This document shows, piece by piece, positions 9,543 to 18,568 of a DNA stretch of 64,000 nucleotides. The notes under the pieces were generated by a model, which saw nothing but the letters and a program-made list of their open reading frames with translations, made no database searches and was not told the origin of the DNA. Made by a program: the position numbers and the translations under genes. Numbering within the stretch: position 1 is the first letter of the stretch; each line of letters begins with the position of its first letter. Source of the stretch: an uncultured Bacteroidales bacterium (GTDB lineage: Bacteria; Bacteroidota; Bacteroidia; Bacteroidales; UBA3824); assembly GCA_937877455.1 (NCBI GenBank), contig CALFIU010000176.1:95891-159890 (forward strand). The letters run 5' to 3'.

Positions 9543-10367
9543 ATGAAACACATTCTATTAATAACAGCATTATTTATGCTTCAAGCTCTAAATTTGTCGG
9601 CTACAGAAGAAAACGTAACAATAGAAGGCGCAACAGGCAAACTATCCGCCACAATACAATGCCCAGAAATATCAGAAAAACAAAAAATACCACTTGTTGT
9701 ACTTTGTCATGGTTTTGGTGGCAACAAAAACGGTAAAATAGAAAAAATGCTTGCCGATGAACTTGAAAAAAATGGCATAGCGAGCATTAGGTTCGATTTC
9801 AACGGACACGGAGAAAGCGAAGGCAAAATGGAAAACATGACCGTAGCCAACGAAATAAAAGATGCAATCGCAGTAGTAGAATACGCGCATAGTCTCAACT
9901 ACGTAAAATCCATATCACTTAGCGGACACTCTCAAGGCGGTGTTGTAGCTGGTATGGCAGCAGCTGCACTTGGCAAAAAAGAAATAAAAGCATTATGCCT
10001 GATGGCTCCTGCTGCTGTACTTCGAGAAGATGCAATACGAGGATGTACATTTGGCGCAAAATACGACCCTCATAACCCTCCAGAAGTAGTTAAACTACCT
10101 GGTGGCAACAAAATTGGACGCGAATACATAAAAATTGCTTTCATGCTTGATATTTTTGGTATTTCAAAAGACTACACTGGTAGGGTTTGCCTAATTCATG
10201 GAACTGGCGACAAAATAGTACCATTTTCTTATTCAGAACATTACAAAGAAATTTATGGAGTTAATGCTGAGTTAAACATACTTGAAAATTACGACCACAG
10301 TTTTTCTCAAGACTTACCAAATGCAGTAAGAATAGCAACAGAATTTTTCAAACATCAACTATTGTAA
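9543..10367 (+). CDS. Secreted alpha/beta hydrolase, cinnamoyl (feruloyl) esterase-like
   Basis: 274 residues with a signal peptide of about 20 residues (cleavage near LSA), then a complete alpha/beta hydrolase domain. The oxyanion HGFGG motif is at 56-60, the nucleophile elbow GHSQGG gives Ser130, and Asp223 (GTGDKIVP) and His252 (NYDHSF) complete the triad. The order and local sequence, including FDFNGHGESEG and the GHSQGGVV elbow, resemble rumen cinnamoyl esterases of the Est1E type, which release ferulate and p-coumarate from plant cell walls. Substrate assignment is inference; another short-acyl esterase is possible. The gene follows a MITE-like element and is closed by its own terminator. 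Confidence 0.8.
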   Translation: MKHILLITALFMLQALNLSATEENVTIEGATGKLSATIQCPEISEKQKIPLVVLCHGFGGNKNGKIEKMLADELEKNGIASIRFDFNGHGESEGKMENMTVANEIKDAIAVVEYAHSLNYVKSISLSGHSQGGVVAGMAAAALGKKEIKALCLMAPAAVLREDAIRGCTFGAKYDPHNPPEVVKLPGGNKIGREYIKIAFMLDIFGISKDYTGRVCLIHGTGDKIVPFSYSEHYKEIYGVNAELNILENYDHSFSQDLPNAVRIATEFFKHQLL

Positions 10368-10377
10368 AATATAAGCA

Positions 10378-10412
10378 TAAAAATGTTGGGATTTGTTCCC
10401 AACATTTTTTTT
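10378..10412 (+). terminator. Rho-independent terminator after the esterase gene
   Basis: AAATGTTGGGA / TCCCAACATTT stem (10381-10391 with 10397-10407) with a 5-base loop and a T run. Confidence 0.9.
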
Positions 10413-10518
10413 ATATACCACACACACAAACAAATCTTTATTAATAAGAAAAAAAACAAATAACATGTATAAAGCAAAAATTTACACAAAATAAACATAA
10501 TAACCAACAAAAAAAGTG

Positions 10519-10526
10519 TAATTTTG
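10519..10526 (+). promoter_or_regulatory. Candidate -7 box for the CapD-like gene
   Basis: TAATTTTG fits TAnnTTTG and is followed by a leader of about 55 bases to the ATG at 10587. The -33 TTG is not evident. Confidence 0.4.
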
Positions 10527-10586
10527 CAGCGTTTTGTATAAAAAACTATAAAACAAAACAAATATAGCCTAAAACTAAAAGGAATT

Positions 10587-12617
10587 ATGTTTAAGATAAA
10601 GTTTTCAACAGTTCACGCACCACGTTGGATGGTATTAACAATAGATGTCATCATTGTATGTGTTTCAATTCTAATTAGTTATCTACTAAGATTTAATTTT
10701 TCGTTTGCAGAAACACTTGCTACCAACCTAAGTTATGCTTTTGCATTTATACTACCTACAAGACTTGTAAGTTTTTTAATATCAAAAACATACACTGGCA
10801 TAATCCGTTATACGTCCACCAATGATGTTATACGCATTGTATCAACCATAATGGCAGGTTCGGCAGCAATTATGACACTAAGTTTTCTTGCTCACCAATT
10901 TGGATTAACAGCAGGCAGACTGCCACTTACAATAATAGTTTCTGAAAGCATAATAACAATGTCCATAATGACGGTATCGAGATTTGTTGTAAAAACCCTA
11001 TACCTTGAACATAACATCAATAACCACTCTGCCAAGCAAAACGTTTTAATTTATGGAGCAAACGAATTTGCTTTAACTACCAAAAGAACACTTGACCGCG
11101 ATGCAGGCACAAACTACAAAGTAGTTGCTTTCATAGACAACAACAACGCTCTAACTGGCAAAAGCATAGATGGTGTAAATATTTATGACTATAATGATTT
11201 GGAGATGGTTATAGAAAAATATAACGTAGAAAACCTCATTATAGCAGGTAAAATAAGCAGCAAAACTCGAAAACAAAGCATCATTGACTTATGCTTAAAC
11301 AAAAATATAAAAGTATTGTCAACCCCAACAGTAAACGAATGGACTAACGGTGAATTGTCGTTTAAACAAATACGAAACATAAAAATAGAAGATCTTTTAG
11401 AAAGAGACCCCATAAAACTTGACGAAATAAAAATTCGCAAAGATATTGTCAATAAAATAGTTATGGTTACTGGTGCAGCAGGAAGCATTGGTAGCGAAAT
11501 TGTTAGACAATTAACAAAATTCAACCCACAAAAAATAATAATCTTCGACCAAGCCGAATCACCACTCTACGACCTCGAATTAGAATTACGAGAAAAACTC
11601 AATTTCTACAATTTTGAGATAGTAATAGGCGACATCACCGACGAAGTAAGATTAACAAAAACATTTGAAACATTCCATCCAGTAATAGTTTACCACGCAG
11701 CAGCTTACAAACACGTACCAATGATGGAAAACAATCCATCTCAAGCAATATCCAACAACGTTTTTGGAACAAAGTTGTTAGCAGACTTTGCAGTTAAATA
11801 TAGAGTTTCAAAATTTGTAATGGTATCAACCGACAAAGCTGTTAATCCAACCAACGTAATGGGAGCATCTAAAAGAATATGCGAAATATACACTCAATCG
11901 TTAAATACACTATTCCCTACAAAATTCATAACTACAAGATTCGGCAACGTACTCGGAAGTAACGGAAGCGTAATTCCAAGATTCAAAGCACAGATAGAAT
12001 CAGGAGGGCCAATTACAGTAACACACCCAGAAATAACTCGCTTTTTTATGACTATACCAGAAGCGTGTCAACTTGTTTTACAAGCAGGTACACTTGGCAA
12101 CGGAGGCGAAATTTTTATATTCGACATGGGCAAATCAGTGAAAATTATAGATTTAGCAAAAAAAATGATAAAACTGTCGGGGCTTACACTCGGCAAAGAT
12201 ATACAAATACAATTCACTGGACTACGTCCTGGCGAAAAACTCTACGAAGAAGTGCTTAACGATAAAGAGAAAACCTTGCCAACAACACATTCACAAATAA
12301 TGGTAGCAAAGGTAAGAAAATACAATTTTGCTCAAGTGTCAGCACAAATTTCAGAACTAATAGAACTTGTTAAAACTCAAGACAACTTTAAAATAGTTGC
12401 AAAGATGAAACAAATAGTTCCTGAATTTAAAAGCGAAAATTCTATCTACGAAGAACTTGATAACCAAACAACTATCAACACAAACATAGCTGAAATTAAC
12501 AATGAAAAATCAACGGAAGAAGATCTAAGCCAACAGAACCTCAAACAACCAATGGTTTCTGTAATAGGCTCAAAAAATACAATGTCAATAGGTAAAAAAT
12601 TTACACTTATAAGATAA
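10587..12617 (+). CDS. Membrane nucleoside-diphosphate-sugar dehydratase/epimerase, CapD/FlaA1 family
   Basis: 676 residues. Four predicted membrane helices occupy residues about 14-135, a CoA-binding-like Rossmann domain (VLIYGANEFA) follows, and the C-terminal half is a short-chain dehydrogenase with the NAD-binding TGAAGSIGSE motif. The usual Tyr of the YxxxK site is replaced by Met in STDKAVNPTNVMGASK, as normal for UDP-GlcNAc 4,6-dehydratases of the WbpM/PglF/CapD group. Enzymes of this group act at the inner membrane face in the first step of unusual deoxysugar synthesis for capsule, O-antigen or glycoprotein glycans. No other polysaccharide genes are adjacent. The C-terminal extension of about 60 residues is low in complexity. 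Confidence 0.92.
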   Translation: MFKIKFSTVHAPRWMVLTIDVIIVCVSILISYLLRFNFSFAETLATNLSYAFAFILPTRLVSFLISKTYTGIIRYTSTNDVIRIVSTIMAGSAAIMTLSFLAHQFGLTAGRLPLTIIVSESIITMSIMTVSRFVVKTLYLEHNINNHSAKQNVLIYGANEFALTTKRTLDRDAGTNYKVVAFIDNNNALTGKSIDGVNIYDYNDLEMVIEKYNVENLIIAGKISSKTRKQSIIDLCLNKNIKVLSTPTVNEWTNGELSFKQIRNIKIEDLLERDPIKLDEIKIRKDIVNKIVMVTGAAGSIGSEIVRQLTKFNPQKIIIFDQAESPLYDLELELREKLNFYNFEIVIGDITDEVRLTKTFETFHPVIVYHAAAYKHVPMMENNPSQAISNNVFGTKLLADFAVKYRVSKFVMVSTDKAVNPTNVMGASKRICEIYTQSLNTLFPTKFITTRFGNVLGSNGSVIPRFKAQIESGGPITVTHPEITRFFMTIPEACQLVLQAGTLGNGGEIFIFDMGKSVKIIDLAKKMIKLSGLTLGKDIQIQFTGLRPGEKLYEEVLNDKEKTLPTTHSQIMVAKVRKYNFAQVSAQISELIELVKTQDNFKIVAKMKQIVPEFKSENSIYEELDNQTTINTNIAEINNEKSTEEDLSQQNLKQPMVSVIGSKNTMSIGKKFTLIR

Positions 12618-12689
12618 CATTTGCATACAAACTACTTCATTTAGCATTTGTATATCCATTTGATGATGAATTTGGTATTATTTGTTTTA

Positions 12690-13613
12690 TCAAATTTTTG
12701 TTATTTCATCTTCAGATAGACCCGTAGCAGAAGCTATCTCTGCAATGGTCATTTTCCCAAGTGCTTTTAGAGTACGAGCAATAGCAATTGCCTTAGATTG
12801 TTCTCCTTCTACTCGTCCCTCCTCTCTGCCTTGCTTTCTACCTTTAATCTCTGCAAAATCAATCGTATTGTAATAATCTCGATAATCTTTCAAACTATCA
12901 CGATAAGCAAGCAATTCATTAGGCTTATATTTTGAAATTTCTGCAAGATTGAACAAACGCTTGAAAATTGCCTCTCGCAAAGTCTTGGGACGGTCGGCGA
13001 GATGATAAAGATTTTTCATTGCAAAAAACCACTTATCAAGCATATCCTCAAGTTCGTCTTCTCTCTTTTCAAACTTCGGCATCTCAATATTTATAAACTC
13101 CAACTTATCGCTGTAAAGTTCGGTTGGATATTCATCGTAACGCAGTTTTGCATGGGTTACGACTTCGGTGTGTTTTGGGTTCTCATCAATTATAAAATTC
13201 AGAACACCAATTACATAGACTTTTTTTAGTTCATATTTCCAATATACCTTTTTATCGTCCATCTCGCGAATATACCCCTTTTCGCCTTGTTCTTGAATTG
13301 GAAATGACGCATAATACAATGAGCGGTCTATAAAATTTATTTGCGACGCTTTTTGCATTTCAACAATAAACCTTTCGCCCTTATTGTTCTGACAATAAAC
13401 ATCGTAAATAGATTTTCGGTCTGACTCTACAATTGGTAATTTCTCGGTATTAAGATGCTTAACATCCTTGATTTCTTCATCGTCTTTGAATTTCAAGAGA
13501 GCATTGAGAAAACTAATTAAGAATTCCTTATTGGCTGGTGTTCCAAAAAATTTCTTAAACGCAAAATCTGTGTAAAAATTTATAAAACGTTCGTATATTC
13601 CTTCTGACGGCAT
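12690..13613 (-). CDS. Rpn-family PD-(D/E)XK nuclease / transposase-like protein
   Basis: 307 residues. The N terminus (F.N.YTDFAFKK.FG) and the core SIYDVYC...ERFIVEMQKA match the Rpn family, whose PD-(D/E)XK nuclease domain in E. coli RpnA promotes RecA-independent recombination. Candidate active-site residues are Asp of SIYDVY and Glu with Lys of VEMQKA. The C-terminal tail (GRKQGREEGRVEGEQ..., ending in a small predicted helix-turn-helix) is typical of the Bacteroidetes branch. The start MPSEGIYERF at 13613 is preferred over one 54 bases upstream because homology begins there. It is convergent with the CapD-like gene and may be a mobile passenger, but no terminal repeats are seen. Confidence 0.85.
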   Translation of the reverse strand: MPSEGIYERFINFYTDFAFKKFFGTPANKEFLISFLNALLKFKDDEEIKDVKHLNTEKLPIVESDRKSIYDVYCQNNKGERFIVEMQKASQINFIDRSLYYASFPIQEQGEKGYIREMDDKKVYWKYELKKVYVIGVLNFIIDENPKHTEVVTHAKLRYDEYPTELYSDKLEFINIEMPKFEKREDELEDMLDKWFFAMKNLYHLADRPKTLREAIFKRLFNLAEISKYKPNELLAYRDSLKDYRDYYNTIDFAEIKGRKQGREEGRVEGEQSKAIAIARTLKALGKMTIAEIASATGLSEDEITKI

Positions 13614-13738
13614 GGCTATTTGGTGTTTTTGTTGATACAAAGATAAAATTATTGGTTGAAATTGCAAAATATCTTAAACTTTCAAATTCTTAATAATTTA
13701 TCATTTTCTGGAAAAATATGTCAAATTTTTTAGATAAA

Positions 13739-13782
13739 TAAAAAGGCTATCTAATAGAATAGAAACTTTTAAGACAGCCTTT
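13739..13782 (-). terminator. Rho-independent terminator downstream of the cold-shock-like gene
   Basis: On the minus strand, AAAGGCTGTCT pairs with AGATAGCCTTT (one mismatch) and is followed by a T-rich tract. It lies about 90 bases beyond the 13871 stop and ahead of the Rpn gene. Confidence 0.65.
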
Positions 13783-13870
13783 GTTATGAAGGTGTAGTTG
13801 CTATTTTTGCATATAAAAAGTTGAGGGTTAAACAAAAAAAATCCCTAAAAACTACCAAATACACAAAATA

Positions 13871-14122
13871 TTATTCCTCAACCTTCTCAAGCGAAACTGC
13901 ACGATAGCCATCTTGATTGCGTTTTTTATCAAATGCATCAACAAACTCTCCACGAACAACTGATTTATCAACAATCTCCTTGGCAGCAAGCAAATTGGCT
14001 GGCACAAAAACTGTAACACCATTGAATTTAACAAACCCATAGCCACCTTCTGCTATTGTAATTATGCCCGCAAATGGAAAACTTTCCTGCGATGCTTTCT
14101 GTTTTGTATTTTTGTTTTTCAT
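13871..14122 (-). CDS. Small protein with cold-shock-like OB fold
   Basis: 83 residues. After a Lys-rich start the sequence runs FAGIITIAEGGYGFVKF, TVFVPANLL, then V.GEFVDAF, followed by a final YRAVSLEKV strand. This spacing resembles a cold-shock / RNase II-type OB domain, in which aromatic residues bind single-stranded nucleic acid; YGFVKF would be the RNP-1-like strand. The match is by pattern only and the second RNP strand has lost its usual His (TVFVPANLL rather than VFVH). An RNA-binding role is therefore likely but unproven. It is monocistronic, divergent from purL. Confidence 0.55.
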   Translation of the reverse strand: MKNKNTKQKASQESFPFAGIITIAEGGYGFVKFNGVTVFVPANLLAAKEIVDKSVVRGEFVDAFDKKRNQDGYRAVSLEKVEE

Positions 14123-14221
14123 AAAAGTTATTTTTTGCCGTCAAAATACGTTCTTTTTTCAAAAATAATAAAATTTTTAAGCCACTTTTTTACTACTTAT
14201 TTTTTTTGCAACATTTTTTTA

Positions 14222-14229
14222 TAAATTTG
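14222..14229 (+). promoter_or_regulatory. Candidate -7 box for purL
   Basis: TAAATTTG matches the Bacteroidetes -7 consensus 36 bases before the purL ATG. A TTTG at 14205-14208 is too close (13-base spacer), so the -33 element is not assigned. No PurR-like or riboswitch structure is seen. Confidence 0.45.
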
Positions 14230-14264
14230 CCATATAAAAAAAAACTCTGTTCAAAATAAAAACT

Positions 14265-17200
14265 ATGCTAAAGTTTTATAAATCAAAAGATTCAACAATT
14301 TATGCGGTAAAATTCACAAAAAATCCCGCACAAACCGACATGCAGAAACTCGTTTGGTTGTTTGGCGATGCCACACCACTCGACTGCGAAAAAATAGACG
14401 GCATTTTCATTGGTCCGCGCAAGGAAATGATTACTCCTTGGAGTACCAACGCCGTAGAAATAACCCAAAACATGGGCATAGAAGGTATTGAGAGAATAGA
14501 AAAATTTATAGCCGCAGACAACGCTACACCCCAACACGATAAAATGCTCCAACGGGTGTACAATTCTATAAATCAAGATGTTTTTACAATCTCCAATCCA
14601 CCAGCACCAATTATTTATATCGACAATCTCAAAGAATACAACGAAAAAGAAGGACTTGCTCTAAGCCCTAAAGAAATAGAATATCTCGAAAACCTCTCAC
14701 AAACTCTCGGACGTAAACTTACAGATAGCGAAGTATTTGGTTTTTCGCAAGTTAACAGCGAACACTGCCGTCACAAAATTTTCGGTGGCACATTTGTTAT
14801 TGATGGCAAAGAAAAAGAGAAATCTCTTTTTCAACTTATAAAAGACACATCAAAACAAAACCCACGAGGTCTTGTATCCGCATACGCCGACAATGTTGCA
14901 TTTATAGAAGGCCCTGTGGCAGAACAATTTGCTCCATCAAATCCCGAAACAGCATCAGAATATGAAGTTAAAGATATTGAAACGGTGATTTCAATGAAAG
15001 CAGAAACACACAACTTCCCAACCACAGTAGAACCATTCAACGGTGCTGCCACTGGTAGCGGTGGAGAAATTCGCGACCGCATGGCTGGAGGAAAAGGTAG
15101 TTTCCCGATAGCAGGAACAGCTGTTTACATGACTTCGTACCCACGTCTTCAAAACGATAGACAATGGGAAAATGCTGTTCTTGAAAGAAAATGGTTATAC
15201 CAAACACCATTAGAAATACTCATTAAAGCCTCAAACGGTGCAAGCGACTTTGGTAATAAATTTGGACAACCTCTCATCAACGGTAGTTTACTAACATTTG
15301 AACATTTTGAAGGCGAAAATCGCTACGGATTCGACAAAGTTATAATGCAAGCAGGCGGTGTAGGATACGCAAAAAAAGCAGATTGTCAAAAAGATACACC
15401 ATCAACAGACCTACCCGTAGTGGTGCTTGGCGGCGACAACTACCGTATAGGAATGGGCGGAGGTGCTGTTTCAAGCGTGGCAACAGGTCAATACAAAAAC
15501 GATATTGAACTAAATGCCGTACAAAGGTCTAACCCAGAAATGCAAAAAAGGGTTTACAACGCCATACGCGCCATTAGCGAAACCGACAAAAATCCAATAG
15601 TTTCGGTACATGACCACGGTGCTGGCGGTCATCTCAATTGTCTGTCAGAACTTGTAGAATCAACAGGTGGTCTTATTGAAATTGACAAATTGCCAGTTGG
15701 CGACCCTACACTTTCAGCTAAAGAAATAATCGGAAACGAAAGCCAAGAACGCATGGGTTTAGTAATAGGAAAAGATTCGGTTGAAAAACTCAGAAAAATA
15801 GCCGACCGTGAACGTGCTCCAATGTACGAAGTAGGCAAAACAACCGATGACATGATGTTTAAATTTACGCTAAAAGACGGAGAAACACCAATAAACCTAA
15901 AACTTGAAGACTTTTTTGGCAAACCACCAAAAACTGTAATGACCGACACAACTGTTGAAAAAAACTATGCACCAATAAAATACGACAATCAGAAATTTGA
16001 TGAATACCTTAATGCTGTTCTACAAATAGAAGCCGTTGCATGCAAAGATTGGCTCACCAACAAAGTTGACCGTTCAGTAACGGGCAAAGTAGCACAACAA
16101 CAAAATGTCGGCGCACTTCAACTTCCATTGGCAGATTATGGCACAGTATCTATCGACTACTCAAATACTTACGGAATAGCCACTGCATTAGGACATGCTC
16201 CTGCTGTAGCACTCATAAATCCACAAGCAGGCAGTAGATTGGCAATTGCAGAGTCTCTTACTAACATTGTATTTGCTCCATTGACAAACGGTATCAACGC
16301 CATTTCGCTAAGCGCAAACTGGATGTGGCCATGCAAAAACAAAGGCGAAGACGCAAGACTATATGCCGCAGTTGAAGCAGCATCAGATTTTGCCATAAAA
16401 CTTGGAATTAATATTCCAACAGGCAAAGACTCTCTGTCAATGACTCAAAAATATCCAAGCGAAAAACCAGTAATGTCGCCTGGTACTGTAATTATAACTG
16501 CCGCTGGAGAAGTTTATAATTATAAACTTGGTGTAACTCCCGACCAAAAACCTATAGAAAACACTACTATCGCCTACATAGATTTTTCTTCATCAAAACT
16601 AAGTCTCGGTGGAAGTAGTTTTGCTCAAATAACAAATGCCATAGGGCAAGATTGTCCCGACATCAAAGATGCCGATTATTTTAAAAAAGCTTTCAACGCT
16701 GTACAAAAACTAATTGCAGAAAAACTCATACTTTCTGGACACGACATTTCGGCTGGTGGCATGATTACCACATTGTTAGAAATGATTTTTGCAACCACAC
16801 AATATGGCATGGAAATAAACCTTGATTTTTCAAGTCAAGACTTATGCACCACATTGTTTGCCGAAAATCCAGGAATTATAATACAAACAGCCAACATAAA
16901 AAAAGTTGATCAAATTTTAAATTCGTTTGGCGTTAAATATTACGCAATTGGTAACACAACAAAATCGCGAAACCTAAAAATAACAAAAGAAAACCAAACA
17001 AAAATTCTCGATACCGATGCGTTAAGAGATATTTGGTACAAAACATCGTATCTTCTCGACCGTTACCAAACAGAACAAACATGCGCCGAAAAACGTTACA
17101 AAAATTACAAAAAACAACCCTTGGAATTTAAATTTCCTACATCGTTTGATGGACAACTCAAAACATACGGTATTGATTCCAAAAGACGCGAAAAAACTGG

Positions 17201-17957
17201 AATAAAAGCAGCCATCATTCGAGAAAAAGGTATCAACGGCGACAGAGAAATGGCTTGGGCAATGTATTTAGCAGGTTTTGATGTAAAAGACGTACACATG
17301 ACCGATTTAGCAAACGGACGCGAAACCCTCGAAGATGTCAATTTCATAGTCTATTGCGGCGGTTTTTCAAATTCCGATGTCCTCGGTAGCGCAAAAGGCT
17401 GGGCTGGTGCGTTCAAATATAACGAAAAAGCCAAAAAAGCTCTTGAAAATTTCTATGCACGTCCCGACACTTTAAGCCTTGGCATTTGCAACGGATGCCA
17501 ACTTATGAACGAACTTGAACTCGTGTATCCGCATAAACAAAACCATCCAAAACTAAAACACAACATCTCAGGAAAATTTGAATCAGCATTTGTCAACGTT
17601 GACATAATGCCTTCAAACTCTATTCTATTAAAATCGCTTGAAGGTAGCCGTCTTGGTGTATGGATTGCACATGGAGAAGGTCGTTTCAACCTTCCCGAAT
17701 TAGAAAACCAATACATAATACCAATGAAATATTCCTATGCAGAATATCCTGGCAACCCAAACGGCTCGGATTATAACGCTGCGGCAGTAGTTTCTAACGA
17801 TGGTCGTCATCTTTCGATGATGCCACATCCAGAACGCGCTGTATATGCTTGGCAATGGGCAAATTATCCAGAAGATAGAAAAAACTCTGACATTGTTTCG
17901 CCGTGGATAGAAATGTTTATAAACGCTAAAAATTGGATACTTAACTATAAAAAATAG
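14265..17957 (+). CDS. purL: Phosphoribosylformylglycinamidine synthase (FGAM synthase), large single-chain form
   Basis: 1230 residues. It converts FGAR, ATP and glutamine to FGAM in step 4 of purine synthesis. Domains in order: N-terminal PurS-like segment, linker with VNSEHCRHKIF, the first AIR synthase-like half (SMKAETHNFPT, ATGSGGEIRDR), the second half (PTGKDSLSMTQKY) and a C-terminal class I glutaminase domain with GICNGCQ (Cys1075 as nucleophile) and the MMPHPERA His/Glu pair. Length and fusion match the E. coli type rather than the split PurSQL type. It is alone, ended by a terminator; purC lies 10 kb downstream. Confidence 0.97.
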   Translation: MLKFYKSKDSTIYAVKFTKNPAQTDMQKLVWLFGDATPLDCEKIDGIFIGPRKEMITPWSTNAVEITQNMGIEGIERIEKFIAADNATPQHDKMLQRVYNSINQDVFTISNPPAPIIYIDNLKEYNEKEGLALSPKEIEYLENLSQTLGRKLTDSEVFGFSQVNSEHCRHKIFGGTFVIDGKEKEKSLFQLIKDTSKQNPRGLVSAYADNVAFIEGPVAEQFAPSNPETASEYEVKDIETVISMKAETHNFPTTVEPFNGAATGSGGEIRDRMAGGKGSFPIAGTAVYMTSYPRLQNDRQWENAVLERKWLYQTPLEILIKASNGASDFGNKFGQPLINGSLLTFEHFEGENRYGFDKVIMQAGGVGYAKKADCQKDTPSTDLPVVVLGGDNYRIGMGGGAVSSVATGQYKNDIELNAVQRSNPEMQKRVYNAIRAISETDKNPIVSVHDHGAGGHLNCLSELVESTGGLIEIDKLPVGDPTLSAKEIIGNESQERMGLVIGKDSVEKLRKIADRERAPMYEVGKTTDDMMFKFTLKDGETPINLKLEDFFGKPPKTVMTDTTVEKNYAPIKYDNQKFDEYLNAVLQIEAVACKDWLTNKVDRSVTGKVAQQQNVGALQLPLADYGTVSIDYSNTYGIATALGHAPAVALINPQAGSRLAIAESLTNIVFAPLTNGINAISLSANWMWPCKNKGEDARLYAAVEAASDFAIKLGINIPTGKDSLSMTQKYPSEKPVMSPGTVIITAAGEVYNYKLGVTPDQKPIENTTIAYIDFSSSKLSLGGSSFAQITNAIGQDCPDIKDADYFKKAFNAVQKLIAEKLILSGHDISAGGMITTLLEMIFATTQYGMEINLDFSSQDLCTTLFAENPGIIIQTANIKKVDQILNSFGVKYYAIGNTTKSRNLKITKENQTKILDTDALRDIWYKTSYLLDRYQTEQTCAEKRYKNYKKQPLEFKFPTSFDGQLKTYGIDSKRREKTGIKAAIIREKGINGDREMAWAMYLAGFDVKDVHMTDLANGRETLEDVNFIVYCGGFSNSDVLGSAKGWAGAFKYNEKAKKALENFYARPDTLSLGICNGCQLMNELELVYPHKQNHPKLKHNISGKFESAFVNVDIMPSNSILLKSLEGSRLGVWIAHGEGRFNLPELENQYIIPMKYSYAEYPGNPNGSDYNAAAVVSNDGRHLSMMPHPERAVYAWQWANYPEDRKNSDIVSPWIEMFINAKNWILNYKK

Positions 17958-17993
17958 TTTATAAACAAAAACATTATATTTTTACATTTGCTA

Positions 17994-18031
17994 AAAAAAG
18001 AGAGTGTATTAACCTGCACTCTCCTTTTTTT
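17994..18031 (+). terminator. Rho-independent terminator after purL
   Basis: GAGAGTG (18000-18006) pairs with CACTCTC (18017-18023) across a 10-base loop and is followed by CTTTTTTT. Confidence 0.85.
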
Positions 18032-18062
18032 ATACAATACAGACGATTTTTTATTAAATCAA

Positions 18063-18268
18063 CACGTCAATTTCATTTGAATCGACATCAATGCGGGCGG
18101 ACACATAGGCTCGCCCCTACAAAATATGGTTATATTCAATATTATGAACAAGATTTGGCGAAAAGGCGGCTTTGATGCCTTTTCGCCAAATCCTATAATC
18201 CCCACTACAAATAGAATGGTGTGAATGGGCGGATATGCGTGTCCGCCCATTCAAATGAAATTGTCGTG
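18063..18268. mobile_element. MITE-like inverted-repeat element, type B copy 1
   Basis: A 206-bp non-coding unit bounded by an 18-bp inverted repeat: CACGTCAATTTCATTTGA at the left and its reverse complement with one mismatch at 18251-18268. Inside are a perfect 16-bp stem (18152-18167 with 18177-18192, GATTTGGCGAAAAGGC) and an 11-bp stem (18223-18233 with 18242-18252, GAATGGGCGGA), plus a GGGCG/CGCCC hairpin near the left end. GC is locally higher than the surroundings. A second, truncated copy starts at 63946. It fills the gap between purL and tRNA-Ala. Confidence 0.75.
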
Positions 18269-18336
18269 AAATAAATAAAAAAATCACTTTAATTTTTTTT
18301 TATTTAATTTTTTTTAGTAATATTGCAACATCATTT

Positions 18337-18410
18337 GGGGGTTTAGCTCAGTTGGCTAGAGCGTTTGACTGGCAGTCAAAAGGTCAGGAGTTCGACTCTC
18401 CTAATCTCCA
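18337..18410 (+). tRNA. tRNA-Ala (anticodon GGC)
   Basis: 74 bases with a complete cloverleaf: acceptor GGGGGTT with AATCTCC and discriminator A, D arm GCTCAGTTGGCTAGAGC, anticodon stem TTTGA/TCAAA around loop CTGGCAG (anticodon GGC, reading GCC), T arm AGGAG/CTCCT with loop TTCGACT. Position 3-70 is G-U, the alanyl-tRNA synthetase identity pair, which supports the Ala call. The 3' CCA is not encoded and must be added. A TAATATTG box lies 12 bases upstream. Confidence 0.95.
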
Positions 18411-18412
18411 CA

Positions 18413-18442
18413 AAACACCGATTTTTTTTCGGTGTTTTTTTG
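18413..18442 (+). terminator. Rho-independent terminator after tRNA-Ala
   Basis: AAACACCG pairs with CGGTGTTT around an AT loop, followed by a T run, directly after the tRNA 3' end. Confidence 0.88.
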
Positions 18443-18568
18443 TAAATATACATTTTATCAATTCTTATTATTTAACAAATACATTATCCTACATAAAAAA
18501 ACTATCCAATTTTTTTAATATCTTTTAAAAAAAAACTATAATTGCATAATAATTCCGCAAAATATATT

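Noticed and set aside
9449..9736. 95-codon frame overlapping the esterase start
   Set aside because: It starts within the type A repeat and runs out of frame through the esterase gene, which has a full catalytic triad.
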